A stretch of 64,000 bases of DNA from a virus. The translations under genes and the position numbers were made by a program. Shown here piece by piece: positions 36,645 through 45,557 of the stretch. Under the pieces are notes generated by a model. It was not told the origin of the DNA. It did no database searches and was given only the letters and a program-made list of their open reading frames with translations. Location of the stretch: positions 1-64,000 of the IMG/VR virus record IMGVR_UViG_3300050821_006485; one strand, given 5' to 3'. How positions within the stretch are numbered: position 1 is the stretch's first letter; every line of letters starts with the position of its first letter.

Positions 36645-36789
36645 TAACGCCGCCTTCTGGTCTATGATTAACGCCTATATTTACGTGCAGAATCTTCCGT
36701 GTAGGAACAATCGAGAAGATGTGGCCGCGTCGGACGCATTGCGTATTATTCACTTAGCGCTGTTAGAGCTGGAGAAAAGCCTTAAATGA
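36583..36789 (+). CDS. small helical protein (68 aa)
   Basis: CAGGAGACTCAGC precedes ATG, the standard ribosome site of this cassette. Basic N-terminus, two or three helices, ending LALLELEKSLK. Overlaps the next ATG by 4 bp. Unknown. Confidence 0.6.
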   Translation: MFIAPKFLKEYLSTRKARRANNAAFWSMINAYIYVQNLPCRNNREDVAASDALRIIHLALLELEKSLK

Positions 36790-37058
36790 GCGCCATCGGC
36801 TGGCTTTATAGGAAGTTTAAGATTTTTGCCCATAAGCATAATTGGCATCAGATGGAGCCAAACCCTAATCTAGAGCGCGGCAAAATTCATTATTGGTGCC
36901 ATTGGTGTGGTATCAGGGCGGTTGAAAATGTTCCGTATTTTGATTTTGAATTAAGTGTCGGAACTCTTTTAGAAAACCACGAAGCTGGTAAAATACCCGG
37001 AATGGACATGAAAACTTATGAAAAGTACTACAAGTCTAAAATAAAGTCATTGGTATAA
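36786..37058 (+). CDS. small zinc-knuckle protein (90 aa)
   Basis: Central HYWCHWCGIRAVENVPY gives a CxxC after several His; N-terminus amphipathic (AIGWLYRKFKIFAHKH). Unknown function; coupled to the previous gene. Confidence 0.6.
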   Translation: MSAIGWLYRKFKIFAHKHNWHQMEPNPNLERGKIHYWCHWCGIRAVENVPYFDFELSVGTLLENHEAGKIPGMDMKTYEKYYKSKIKSLV

Positions 37059-37074
37059 ACACTCAGGAGACTCA

Positions 37075-37497
37075 ATGGAAATCACAGCAGGACGCATAGT
37101 ATTGTATAGGCTATCCGAGGTAGATGTCACGGCAATCGGTAAGCGCGGAAACGGCCACAAAGCTGGGGACATTCTGCCTATGATTGCAGTACGAGTTTGG
37201 CCAGACCAATCCGTAAACGGCCAAGTGTTTATTGATGGACAGGGAACACAGTTTGTGAATACTCGCCGGGAAGGTACCGAGGATGGTACTTGGCATTGGC
37301 CTGTGCATAAACAAGACCCAACGCTTTATAACCATGTAGAAATTACATCCGGCGCAGGCAATTCCCCGCTTTATGGGGATAATTCAGAGAAGATAGCCAC
37401 TACTTTTGAAGTCCTAGCAGACAAATTAAAGGAGACTCAACATGCCAGCAAAAAAGAACAAAACCAAGAAAGTTGCCAGGCAATCGCCCAGAAGTAG
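37075..37497 (+). CDS. hypothetical protein (140 aa)
   Basis: Beta-rich (RIVLYRLSEVDVTAIGK; PMIAVRVWPDQSVNGQV; GTWHWPVHKQDP) and resembles short phage proteins of the MEITAGRIVLY type. The last ~18 residues overlap the next gene in another frame. CAGGAGACTCA precedes ATG. Confidence 0.65.
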   Translation: MEITAGRIVLYRLSEVDVTAIGKRGNGHKAGDILPMIAVRVWPDQSVNGQVFIDGQGTQFVNTRREGTEDGTWHWPVHKQDPTLYNHVEITSGAGNSPLYGDNSEKIATTFEVLADKLKETQHASKKEQNQESCQAIAQK

Positions 37498-37774
37498 CGT
37501 AGGTTCAACCCGTACTCCTTGCACCTGCCAGTATAACCATAGAATCTCCAAGGCATTTGATGAGAGTTTCGATAAGCTAATTGGCGTGGAAGGTTTGGAA
37601 GAATACCACACGGCCTTGGTTCACTCCGATAAATTTGACGACATTATGGAAGCCTTGGGAGAAGATGATAACGATCCGTATTTGGTGATAGCAGACGCCG
37701 TGCGTATCGGTTTTGACGCAGGAAAAAGAATGAACGAGTGCGATAAGCTCGAAGCGATGGTCGGCTATAAATGA
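37442..37774 (+). CDS. hypothetical protein with basic N-terminus (110 aa)
   Basis: Starts MPAKKNKTKKVARQ, then a CTC Cys pair and an acidic helical body (EALGEDDNDPYLVIADAV). AAGGAGACTCAAC is its ribosome site. Overlaps the previous gene by 56 bp and the next by 4 bp. Unknown. Confidence 0.6.
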   Translation: MPAKKNKTKKVARQSPRSSVGSTRTPCTCQYNHRISKAFDESFDKLIGVEGLEEYHTALVHSDKFDDIMEALGEDDNDPYLVIADAVRIGFDAGKRMNECDKLEAMVGYK

Positions 37775-38502
37775 AGTTTCCAATTAGTTTCATAAACCAT
37801 AGTACGGTAGTTTCCGACGCGGAAGCGAAGATTGTAATGGGCCATTTGCAGACCCAGGTAAGCCGGGATTTCGCTCCGATTTGGGGTGTAGACGCCCAGT
37901 TGTTTTTTGTTTCTGCTTCGGGAACTCCTAACCCCGCGTATTGGCAACTCGTGCTCCTAGACGACGCAGACGCGGCGAACGCTCTGGGATACCATGAACT
38001 AACTTCAGCGGGATTACCCCTTGGCAAAGTGTTTGTGAAGACCACGGCGCAAGCTAAGGGCAAGTGGTCGGTAACCGCATCTCACGAATTATTGGAGATG
38101 CTGATTGATCCCGATATCAACCTCACGGTGTTCGTTCAGGACTCTAATACTTCGGGCCGTATATACGCCTACGAAGTTTGCGATGCGGTTGAAGACGACA
38201 GCTTGGGCTACAATATATATTCGGCTACGGTGTCCGATTTCGTCACCCCAGCATGGTTCGAAGCGCAGGGCTCGTCTTTAAGTCCTAAGTTTGATTTCAT
38301 GGGCCACCTCACTAAACCTTTTGCTCTCGCCTTGAACGGCTACATAGGAATCTTCGACGCGACCGCAGGTACCGGCTGGCAGCAGCTTATGGGTATGCAA
38401 GGCAAGGTCGGGAAGTTCGGAGAGAATAGCAAAGGTGGAGAGGAAGCTAGAAACAAGACGCGTACCATTGGTATGCAGGATCGACGCAGGAGTAAGAAAT
38501 AA
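37771..38502 (+). CDS. putative zinc metallopeptidase-like protein (243 aa)
   Basis: Contains TASHELLEMLIDPDI, an HExxxE motif followed by YAYEVCDAVEDD and TVSDFVTPAWFE. Similar proteins with SHELLEMLxDP occur in soil bacteria and their phages and are thought to be peptidase-like. It sits directly upstream of the lysozyme gene, so a role in lysis or virion entry is possible but not shown. Basic C-terminal tail (RRRSKK). Confidence 0.6.
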   Translation: MKFPISFINHSTVVSDAEAKIVMGHLQTQVSRDFAPIWGVDAQLFFVSASGTPNPAYWQLVLLDDADAANALGYHELTSAGLPLGKVFVKTTAQAKGKWSVTASHELLEMLIDPDINLTVFVQDSNTSGRIYAYEVCDAVEDDSLGYNIYSATVSDFVTPAWFEAQGSSLSPKFDFMGHLTKPFALALNGYIGIFDATAGTGWQQLMGMQGKVGKFGENSKGGEEARNKTRTIGMQDRRRSKK

Positions 38503-38948
38503 TGGGGGCTATCACAAACACCCCAGACCAACTAAAAAGAGACGAAGGGCTACGTTTACAAGTTTACATCGACAGTACCGGCCACCGCAGCATTGGCTAC
38601 GGCCACAATATCGACGCTTCGCCGCTTCCCTTTGATGTGTCCAACGGTATAACTTTACAGCAGGCCTACAATATCCTTGACAATGATATAAACGTTACAA
38701 GGGCGGCTATTTATGCCGCGTTGCCTTGGGTACGATCTTTGTCCGAACCTAGATTCGGAGTGGTGGTGAACATGGGCTTTAATCTAGGCGTGCCGGGTTT
38801 GCTAAAATTTCACCACACGTTGGCGGCGCTACAAGCCAGAGATTATGCACTAACCGCAGAGGGTATGAGAAATTCTCTGTGGTACCGACAAGTAGGAGAC
38901 CGAGCAAGGAGACTCGTGATACAAATGGAGACAGATAGATGGCAGTAA
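38502..38948 (+). CDS. T4-type lysozyme, endolysin (148 aa)
   Basis: Glycoside hydrolase 24 muramidase. Catalytic Glu in KRDEGLRLQVYIDSTGHRSIGYGHN with the E-x8-D-x5-T spacing, then the fold-typical VNMGFNLGVPGL. Cleaves peptidoglycan at lysis. No signal peptide, so export depends on a holin; the next gene is a holin candidate and overlaps by 10 bp. Confidence 0.92.
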   Translation: MGAITNTPDQLKRDEGLRLQVYIDSTGHRSIGYGHNIDASPLPFDVSNGITLQQAYNILDNDINVTRAAIYAALPWVRSLSEPRFGVVVNMGFNLGVPGLLKFHHTLAALQARDYALTAEGMRNSLWYRQVGDRARRLVIQMETDRWQ

Positions 38949-39319
38949 TACTTGTACCACCTGATCCCACAACTGTAAACGCATGGATAACGATCCTTAC
39001 ACCGATAGCCATTGCAATATCAACCATAGTAACCTCATTAGGAATTAAATGGGCACAGCAGGCCGCCGAAAGGGCTAATTTGGCAGCTATAAATGCTAAA
39101 GCAGCCGCCGATGCTTCCAGAATAGCTGAAGCAAAATCCTCAGTTAAACTAGATGAAATTCATACGGCAGTAAACTCCGGGTATAGTGAGTCCTTAAACA
39201 TAGGAGCAACCGCCCTGGAAAAGGTTGCCGAATTGACAAATAAACCGGAAGACGCCGAGTTGGCTAAGGCAGCCAGGATTGTATCGGATACTCATGCTGC
39301 TGGAGGAAATAAAAAGTGA
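38939..39319 (+). CDS. putative holin or lysis membrane protein (126 aa)
   Basis: One strong transmembrane segment (ITILTPIAIAISTIVTSLGI, residues ~17-36) followed by an Ala-rich coiled coil and a polar tail. Overlap with the lysozyme gene and this topology make it a candidate class III-like holin or i-spanin-like protein. No specific family recognised. Confidence 0.6.
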   Translation: MAVILVPPDPTTVNAWITILTPIAIAISTIVTSLGIKWAQQAAERANLAAINAKAAADASRIAEAKSSVKLDEIHTAVNSGYSESLNIGATALEKVAELTNKPEDAELAKAARIVSDTHAAGGNKK

Positions 39320-39573
39320 GGAGAAAAGTTTTAGCACTAGTTTTTTGCGTAGCCTTGGCATCGGAAGCCTTGGCAGTTGACAGTAAATCGCTCTTTATAG
39401 GCATCGGAATAGGCCTAGGTCTTTATACCTACCAAGGCACCCGTACACACGTGTTTCTACCCGCAGCACACGCCGTACAGCGTACGATTAGACCGGTTCC
39501 TCAGGATAAGATTGATAAGGCGAATCGAAAAGCAGCAAAACTTGCAAGGAAACAAAACAAGGAGAAGGATTAA
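39316..39573 (+). CDS. small exported/membrane protein (85 aa)
   Basis: GTG start overlapping the previous stop. N-terminus RRKVLALVFCVALASEALA is a signal peptide with an ALA cleavage site, then a hydrophobic Gly-rich stretch and a Lys-rich tail. Part of the lysis cassette, perhaps a spanin-type component. Confidence 0.55.
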   Translation: MRRKVLALVFCVALASEALAVDSKSLFIGIGIGLGLYTYQGTRTHVFLPAAHAVQRTIRPVPQDKIDKANRKAAKLARKQNKEKD

Positions 39574-40169
39574 TGAAGCAGTCACTTTTAGCACTGGTTT
39601 TATGTTTTACCATGCTGTTTACTAGTTGTAGTCCGACCTGGTTAACTACCGTGGACACTATCTTAGCTGTTGCCGCCCCAGCCCTAGTTAATATTTTGCA
39701 GATTGTAGCTATTGCTGAAGGACAGCCGGTAAACACCGGGTTGCAGGCAAAGATTAAGGCGGATGTAGACAACCTTGAAAAATTAGCGCATGATTTTTCT
39801 GTTGCTTCTGCCGCTGCTAGTCCCGGAGCGTGTCAGCAATTAAAAGCCGGTATCGAGGTATATAGCCAAGACATTCAGTTGGTCTTAAGTGTGGCCCAGG
39901 TAAACAATCCTAATACACAGGCAAAGATTGCCGTTTTATCGGCGTTAGTTGTAGGTACTGTAGAAGCTATTATAGCTCTTATTCCGCAATGCCAAACTGT
40001 GGCAAGAACGGCAAGAACCTCCGTTCCGTTTAATGCGAAGAAGTTTGTTAGCGATTACAATGCTGCTTTAGTGGTTCCAACTGGAGATGTGGCGGTAGAT
40101 TCTTTGACGCCCAAACTTAAACTAAAGGCGCATAGTAAGACTTATCGTTACACCGTAGGGCTGTTCTAA
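39573..40169 (+). CDS. lipoprotein (198 aa)
   Basis: Starts MKQSLLALVLCFTMLFTSCS: a lipobox (LFTSC) with acylation at Cys 19. The mature part is Ala/Val-rich and helical with two hydrophobic stretches and three Cys. In this position it could be an outer-membrane spanin or a superinfection-type lipoprotein. AAGGAGAAGGATTA precedes ATG. Confidence 0.65.
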   Translation: MKQSLLALVLCFTMLFTSCSPTWLTTVDTILAVAAPALVNILQIVAIAEGQPVNTGLQAKIKADVDNLEKLAHDFSVASAAASPGACQQLKAGIEVYSQDIQLVLSVAQVNNPNTQAKIAVLSALVVGTVEAIIALIPQCQTVARTARTSVPFNAKKFVSDYNAALVVPTGDVAVDSLTPKLKLKAHSKTYRYTVGLF

Positions 40170-40197
40170 ACAAATTAGTGAAAGTAGGAATAAAAAT

Positions 40198-41223
40198 ATG
40201 CCCAAAAAAGTACTTTTTTTGGCAAAATTAGGACCAGGTTATTCTTATTCTGACAATACAACTTACCATGAGCCGAGCGGATTGCTAAATTCTTCTCGGC
40301 TTATCGTAAGAATGTTAAATAAACATGGGGTAAACGCTAAGTTCGTGCAAGTAGTTGACAGCAATTCCATCGACAAGGAAGTAGCAAGCTTTTCTCCTGA
40401 CATTGTGATAATCGAGGCGCTCTGGGTTGTGCCGGAGAAGTTCACGGAACTTGCCAAGCTTCACCCAAATGTGCAGTGGTTCGTCCGCATCCATAGCGAA
40501 GTGCCCTTCTTATCACAAGAAGGCATAGCGATACAGTGGATAAGGTCCTATATTAGACAACCGAATGTGCACGTTGCGTTTAATAGTTCCAATACGTTGC
40601 GAGATTTCCTGTGGGTGTTTCCTTCTTCCAAGTATTTGTACCTGCCGAATTATTTCCCGGAGTTCGAGCAAGAGGATTCTATCAGTACTGTTAGACCAAG
40701 TGAACGCTATGTGGACATCGGCAGTTTTGGAGCAATCCGCCCACTTAAGAACCAGCTAATCCAAGCGATGGCGGCTATTTCTTACGCAGATTCCGTGAGA
40801 AAGATGTTGGCGTTCCATATAAATGCCACGCGTGTAGAAGGCGGGGAACAGATTCTAAAAAACCTAAGGGCGCTCTTTGCGAACTCCAAGCACAACTTGG
40901 TGGAACACGATTGGTTATCCGTTGAGGGTTTCGAAAACCTGCTGGCCCGTATGGACGTGGCTTCTTGTGTGTCCTTCAGCGAATCGTTTTGTATAGCGGC
41001 AGCCGAGGCGGTGAGCCTAGGCGTTCCGCTGGTTTGTTCGCCGCAAATTAAGTGGGCGTATTCGGCTTCTTATGCGGACCCCACTAATATGGCAGATATC
41101 GTGCAGACGATTACTAGAGTTAAGGACTCCTGGCAGAGCGGTCTTATAAAGAAGTTAAACCGCAGAGGTTTAAAGGAGTACGACAGGAGATCGGTTAAAT
41201 TTTGGCTGGAGTTCGTGAAGTAA
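40198..41223 (+). CDS. GT-B-fold glycosyltransferase (341 aa)
   Basis: N-terminal Rossmann half (KKVLFLAKLGPGYSYSDNTT) and C-terminal nucleotide-sugar half with DIGSFGAIRPLKNQ and FSESFCIAAAEAVSLGVPLV, the family 1/4 glycosyltransferase pattern. It would transfer a sugar to an unknown acceptor. It lies apart from the glycan island at 51.6-55 kb. The start has a weak ribosome site (GTAGGAATAAAAAT). Confidence 0.82.
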   Translation: MPKKVLFLAKLGPGYSYSDNTTYHEPSGLLNSSRLIVRMLNKHGVNAKFVQVVDSNSIDKEVASFSPDIVIIEALWVVPEKFTELAKLHPNVQWFVRIHSEVPFLSQEGIAIQWIRSYIRQPNVHVAFNSSNTLRDFLWVFPSSKYLYLPNYFPEFEQEDSISTVRPSERYVDIGSFGAIRPLKNQLIQAMAAISYADSVRKMLAFHINATRVEGGEQILKNLRALFANSKHNLVEHDWLSVEGFENLLARMDVASCVSFSESFCIAAAEAVSLGVPLVCSPQIKWAYSASYADPTNMADIVQTITRVKDSWQSGLIKKLNRRGLKEYDRRSVKFWLEFVK

Positions 41224-41239
41224 ATTAAACTTTGCTTGG

Positions 41240-41322
41240 GATATCCGAAGTAATACCCGAGCAACCGCCGGGATTGGCTTGCTTGCCACTTCGGAGAGCT
41301 AAGCAAGTCCCCGGCGTCAATC
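41240..41322 (+). other. structured leader upstream of the GroES-like gene
   Basis: Perfect CGCCGGG (41266-41272) with CCCGGCG (41310-41316) enclosing CTTGCTT/AAGCAAG. In addition CCGAAGT (near 41246) can pair with ACTTCGG (near 41289), which would break the inner stem. Two exclusive folds suggest a regulatory RNA. Confidence 0.5.
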
Positions 41323-41349
41323 TTAGTAAATAACTCAGGAGACTCAGAA

Positions 41350-42084
41350 ATGACATTATCAGGTGGAGACCGGCTTGCGTCCGGCCAAAAGACGGCGCAA
41401 TTTGGTGGAGCTGGCAATTTTGTAACCGAATTCGAAAGCGATTTTATCTTCAAATCTCCGGCAGAAGTTTGTAAGAAGTACGGTATTACCGGTCACGAAT
41501 ACCAACAGTATGATTCGGAAAGACAGAGGGGCGATAGTTTGCCGGATTTGCAGCCCGTGGGGGCAGAACAGGTAAAACCGAGTTTTACTGTTACGGATAG
41601 GCGCAGTCAATTTCTTCCCAATGCCGGGGTGGTGGAAGCTAAGGTTTCTAAGTATCCAATTAGGGAATATAGACCTTTTTCTGCTATTCTTGACAGGATT
41701 TTGGTGAAGAGAATAGAGACCGACCCAGATTTAGAAGAACTAGAAGACGGCTCTGCACGAAGTAAGAGAACGGGCTTGGTTATAGCGGCCCGTTATAGAC
41801 AGCATAACAATAAAGGCATTGTTTTATCGGTTGGAAATTATATTGGTATTGGGGGACAGTGTATACCTCTTTCTAACTTTGTAAGTGCAGGCGATTTAGT
41901 AACGTTCGGGAGCTATAACACGGAAAAATTTGAGATGAATTTTAAACAAGCCAAAGATTTATGTCATTCCTTAGGTATAGATCATGAAGAGGGGGATGAA
42001 CCATTTCAAATTTTAAGACTACAAGACGTGAGAGGCGTTGAGAAATTTATAGTTCGAGTAAAGTTGGTAACAAATGAAAGCTGA
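41350..42084 (+). CDS. GroES-like co-chaperonin domain protein (244 aa)
   Basis: Residues ~112-200 follow the GroES barrel: FSAILDRILVKRIETD, TGLVIAARYRQHNNKGIVLS, VSAGDLVTFGSYNTEKFEM. A ~110-residue N-terminal extension (contains CKKYGITGHEYQQYD) has no clear homology. Phage co-chaperonins such as T4 gp31 help the host GroEL fold capsid protein. CAGGAGACTCAGAA precedes ATG. The last 11 bp overlap a homing endonuclease. Confidence 0.7.
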   Translation: MTLSGGDRLASGQKTAQFGGAGNFVTEFESDFIFKSPAEVCKKYGITGHEYQQYDSERQRGDSLPDLQPVGAEQVKPSFTVTDRRSQFLPNAGVVEAKVSKYPIREYRPFSAILDRILVKRIETDPDLEELEDGSARSKRTGLVIAARYRQHNNKGIVLSVGNYIGIGGQCIPLSNFVSAGDLVTFGSYNTEKFEMNFKQAKDLCHSLGIDHEEGDEPFQILRLQDVRGVEKFIVRVKLVTNES

Positions 42085-42661
42085 AACTCTCATTGGAAAT
42101 AGATACGGAAGGGTAATTATTCTTGGAAGGGACCCGACTAAGTACAAATCAAACTATGCCATAATAAGGTGCGATTGCGGAAAAAAGAAATCAGTACTAA
42201 CAAGAGACTTACTTTTAGGAAAAACTAAAAGTTGTGGATGCTTAAGAGAAGAGATCATAGCAAAAGGAAGAGACAATACCAATAGAAACGCCAATAGCCG
42301 CGCTTACAACACCAATATTAAAACGGAAGTATTGGGACATTATAGTCCTAATGGAATTTTGAAGTGCTCTGACAACGATTGTTGTATAAATGATATCGAC
42401 ATGTTGACTTTGGATCATGTTAATAATGACGGGGCTAAAGACCGACAAGAAGGTAGAAAACAAACCGGAGTAGCTTTATACGGAATGTTAAAAAGAGCGG
42501 GTTATCCAGAAGGATTTTCTACTCTTTGCTGCAATCATCAGATGAAAAAGGATTTAAATCTTAGAAGAAACTTGGCATGTAAAAAAGCTATATTTTCTTA
42601 TATCATACCGATGATGCTCATAGGTTCTTATGGAAAGGACCTTCAAACATGCCCAGTTTAG
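42074..42661 (+). CDS. HNH homing endonuclease (195 aa)
   Basis: N-terminal zinc-finger-like module (IGNRYGRVIILGRD; RCDCGKKKSV; KSCGCLRE), then LTLDHVNNDGAKDRQ and YPEGFSTLCCNHQMKKDLN, the LDHVN/H..NCN form of HNH found in many phage endonucleases. Free-standing, overlapping both neighbours by 11-13 bp. AT-rich. Confidence 0.85.
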   Translation: MKAETLIGNRYGRVIILGRDPTKYKSNYAIIRCDCGKKKSVLTRDLLLGKTKSCGCLREEIIAKGRDNTNRNANSRAYNTNIKTEVLGHYSPNGILKCSDNDCCINDIDMLTLDHVNNDGAKDRQEGRKQTGVALYGMLKRAGYPEGFSTLCCNHQMKKDLNLRRNLACKKAIFSYIIPMMLIGSYGKDLQTCPV

Positions 42662-42912
42662 TAAAGAAGCCACATGATCCCTTTTGGGATGGACCATTAA
42701 CCAGAAAAGAAGCCCAAGCGGCTTTTGATAAGTTGGGAAGAAACGATGCGGAACTATCGGCCATGGCGGATACGGCCTCGATTTTGATAAATTATCTCTG
42801 TGAAAAGGCTGGTGTAAAGCGAGAAGACGTAGACGCATACGTAGAAGAGAAGAAAGTTTTGATGGCAGTAGAACGGGAACGTTTGCGGCAGGAAGCAGCG
42901 GCTAATGCTTAG
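42649..42912 (+). CDS. small helical protein (87 aa)
   Basis: GGAAAGGACCTTCAAAC precedes ATG. Starts MPSLVKKPHDPFWDGPL, then mostly helix and a charged end (AVERERLRQEAAANA). Unknown; next gene overlaps by 8 bp. Confidence 0.6.
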   Translation: MPSLVKKPHDPFWDGPLTRKEAQAAFDKLGRNDAELSAMADTASILINYLCEKAGVKREDVDAYVEEKKVLMAVERERLRQEAAANA

Positions 42913-43630
42913 GGAAGATTACGAGTGCTACGTATGTCCCCAGGAATTCCAAGATAGGTTGACGGAGTTGGGCGGTATAAATAGATATGACAAACCTAAC
43001 TTCCTTTGCGTGTGGGGCCAAGGTGGCCAAGACGAGTGCTTATATCGCTCGGGGGGTGCTTGGCATGTGCCAGGCGAGCCCTCGTATTACGGCTACCGTG
43101 ACCTTCTGATTGGCGGGGGTGTGCCGGGGTGGTGCTTGCTTCAGTGGCAGGATGCTATTTGCTTTGGTACGCCCGAGAGTTACTACGTGCAAAATCTGGA
43201 CGAAGAAACGCAGTTGCAGGACCTAGGCGAGTATCCATACCAAGGAAAATACGTTTTGCTATACTCCATGGTGTGGAGAGACATGAGTTCTGGCAAGATG
43301 AAACTCGAATCTATGCCACTGAATTCGTTTATTTTGGATACGGTGGTGCCAATCATAATGGAGGCCAAAGAAATTTCTTGGCTTAAGACCAAAGCTGCCC
43401 TTCAAGATATAAAATCTCGTGAGGACAAGCTAGACTGTGACATGATCGAAGATTGTATGCGAGACGCGGCAGTTCCTTTTAAAGGTTCGCCAGTGTCTTA
43501 TGCACGCCAAGGTTGTCGCACAAATTTAATTGACAAAAAAGTAGAATCGCTTACAAGAAATTGGAACAAAATGATCCACAACGCCAAATCATTGGGTAGA
43601 GGCTTAACTCAACGGGGCGTTGCACCATAA
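42905..43630 (+). CDS. conserved hypothetical protein (241 aa)
   Basis: Soluble alpha/beta protein with several aromatic-rich segments (YGYRDLLIGGGVPGWCLLQW) and a helical C-terminus. A GGTGCTTGGCATGTGCCAGG stretch in the coding DNA is a copy of the 11-bp repeat. Proteins of this type accompany replication or head genes in other phages, but I cannot name the family. Confidence 0.65.
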   Translation: MLREDYECYVCPQEFQDRLTELGGINRYDKPNFLCVWGQGGQDECLYRSGGAWHVPGEPSYYGYRDLLIGGGVPGWCLLQWQDAICFGTPESYYVQNLDEETQLQDLGEYPYQGKYVLLYSMVWRDMSSGKMKLESMPLNSFILDTVVPIIMEAKEISWLKTKAALQDIKSREDKLDCDMIEDCMRDAAVPFKGSPVSYARQGCRTNLIDKKVESLTRNWNKMIHNAKSLGRGLTQRGVAP

Positions 43631-43650
43631 TAGACTTAGGAGAAACAAAA

Positions 43651-44571
43651 ATGGAAGCAACAGTAAGTGCGCCACAGCACAGAGCAGACCTTAGTGCAGG
43701 AATGTCTAAGGCTAATAATCAGGAATTTAATTTTTTTGGAAACCAGTTCCTTAGTAACAGAGAGCCCGAATACTTTGTGTATTTATACAACGTATCGGAA
43801 ACAAAATTTGAAGTGAACCGCACACCCATTGTTGATAGGCTAATCATTGGTCCAAAAAAGTCTGGAGAGGAGTATACACTTGTCGGAAAATTTCCTCAAC
43901 CGCTTTTAATCCCAGTGGGCAATATTGATTCTAACGAAATTGAATTGAAGCCCATGGACGCTCGGCGTTTTGCCATGGATATTTGTAACCCAGATAATTT
44001 TGGGTTAGATCAGAACGCGGTGATTGATCCTAAGCAGGGGACTAGTGCTGGGACTAATAACATTGGCAAGAAGGGCGTGTTCTGGTCTATTAATAACCCG
44101 CCAAAGCCCGAGGAAGTTAAGGCTGCAATTAAACGTATGGAAGCCTTCTATCTAAGCAAATTAGAGGAAGCCCGTACGGTTGAAGTTTCCGCGCCCGCTA
44201 CTTTGAAAGACGTGCTTGGCCCCGAACATCATCAGGCCGCCGATTATTACGCAGAATCATTCAGTTGGCACGGAAAACGTTCAAAGCCCGCCGATTGTCC
44301 TAACTGCGGTTCTCGTATCATAGCAGGAGCAGCGTTCCACAGAACTGATGAAGGTGGGATGTGTATTATTTCTTGGCCAAAGGCCGTTGCTGCCGGTGTG
44401 AGAACTCGTGCACAAGCGTACGAAGCCACGGGAGATGAGCAGTTTGCTCCGAAGGCTCCTCAGCCGCTTGCCCAAGTAGTCTCCCAGACCACCGAGACCG
44501 CTCCCAAGGCGAACGCTAGGCAAGCACAAGCGGGTACCCAGGCGGGTGCCAAGCAAGAGACCCAAGTTTAA
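43651..44571 (+). CDS. zinc-binding hypothetical protein (306 aa)
   Basis: A beta-rich N-terminal domain (EYFVYLYNVSETKFEVNRTP; FPQPLLIPVGNI) is followed by DCPNCGSRIIAGAAFH...GMCI, a four-ligand zinc motif near residue 214. The last ~25 residues (KANARQAQAGTQAGAK) are encoded by four tandem 11-bp repeat units, so this tail was created by the repeat. Possibly a minor virion or assembly protein. Confidence 0.65.
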   Translation: MEATVSAPQHRADLSAGMSKANNQEFNFFGNQFLSNREPEYFVYLYNVSETKFEVNRTPIVDRLIIGPKKSGEEYTLVGKFPQPLLIPVGNIDSNEIELKPMDARRFAMDICNPDNFGLDQNAVIDPKQGTSAGTNNIGKKGVFWSINNPPKPEEVKAAIKRMEAFYLSKLEEARTVEVSAPATLKDVLGPEHHQAADYYAESFSWHGKRSKPADCPNCGSRIIAGAAFHRTDEGGMCIISWPKAVAAGVRTRAQAYEATGDEQFAPKAPQPLAQVVSQTTETAPKANARQAQAGTQAGAKQETQV

Positions 44572-44672
44572 CCACAACCTTGGCATCCAAAAGGTCCGCC
44601 GAATAGGTGCGTCCTGAGTCCGTGCTGAAAAGCAGTGGCTTTGAGGGTGCCATGTTTCACCAGTAGTTGCAA

Positions 44673-44708
44673 GGCCCGCTCAGGGAACACCTGGGCGGGT
44701 CTTTTTTA
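44673..44708 (+). terminator. strong rho-independent terminator
   Basis: CCCGCTCAGG (44675-44684) pairs with CCTGGGCGGG (44690-44699), 10 bp with one G-U, loop GAACA, followed by TCTTTTTT. It separates the accessory block from the tail block. Confidence 0.92.
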
Positions 44709-44726
44709 ATTTCTAAGGAGGTTTCA

Positions 44727-45554
44727 TTGAGTAGCCCAACAATTGCATTAGGACCGTACCCGTCCCTTGCTACCATAATGGACCTTACGCGCAGTCTCGT
44801 GAATGATGCCCAGGCAGGTGCTACGGGTACACCAGGCGAAGGCCAGATTTTAACAAATAATCCAGTTATCTCCCCGTTTACACAACCTTTTTTGAATTCA
44901 GCAATTCGCCAATTGTACAGGGAGTTAAGAAACATTGGCCAGGCGACCTTGATAAAAGATAATGTTGTTATTTTAAATATTCCCCCTTTAACTAGTCCTA
45001 CTTATGGGCTCGGAATGGCGGACGCCGCTGTACAAACGTTTTTAGGCTTTGGCGGTTATTTCGACGGCTTTCAAATGAATTCCAACATTGTTCTTCCTAG
45101 TGATGTTTTATTCGTAGAAAAGGTTTGGGAACGGCAGAGCAACACACCTAATGATTTTATACCAATGATTCAGCCGCAGTCTGGCCTACGTTCCCGACGA
45201 CAAACTCCGGCACTCTACGAGTGGGAATGGAGAAATGATTCTGTATGGATGGTGGGCAGTACGCAAACGCGTGACTTGAGGTTGCGCTACATGGCTTCTC
45301 TCCCGCAATTTTTTAGTCCCACATTAGACCTCACGGCTACGTATGTTCCAGTTATGGACAGTGAAGATGTTTTGGCCTACAAAACTGCGGTTCTCTATGC
45401 GAGAATGTTAGGATCACCCGGTTTGCCTGATTTAATCGCAGAAGCTAAGGAGCAAACATTTCAGTTGAAGAATCAAAATACCCGTAGGGGTCAATCGGTC
45501 GATTATCATAGAATCCCCCACGGTTCTCATCAAGACTACCACGGAAGGTACTAA
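44727..45554 (+). CDS. putative head-tail adaptor / structural protein (275 aa)
   Basis: TTG at 44727 follows AAGGAGGTTTCA exactly after the terminator; an upstream in-frame ATG lies before the terminator and is rejected. Features: IMDLTRSLVNDAQAG, FLNSAIRQLYRELRNIG, WRNDSVWMVGSTQTRDLRLR, RYMASLPQFF. This resembles phage adaptor/connector proteins encoded at the start of tail modules. Assignment by similarity of pattern only. Confidence 0.65.
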   Translation: MSSPTIALGPYPSLATIMDLTRSLVNDAQAGATGTPGEGQILTNNPVISPFTQPFLNSAIRQLYRELRNIGQATLIKDNVVILNIPPLTSPTYGLGMADAAVQTFLGFGGYFDGFQMNSNIVLPSDVLFVEKVWERQSNTPNDFIPMIQPQSGLRSRRQTPALYEWEWRNDSVWMVGSTQTRDLRLRYMASLPQFFSPTLDLTATYVPVMDSEDVLAYKTAVLYARMLGSPGLPDLIAEAKEQTFQLKNQNTRRGQSVDYHRIPHGSHQDYHGRY

Positions 45555-45557
45555 GTA

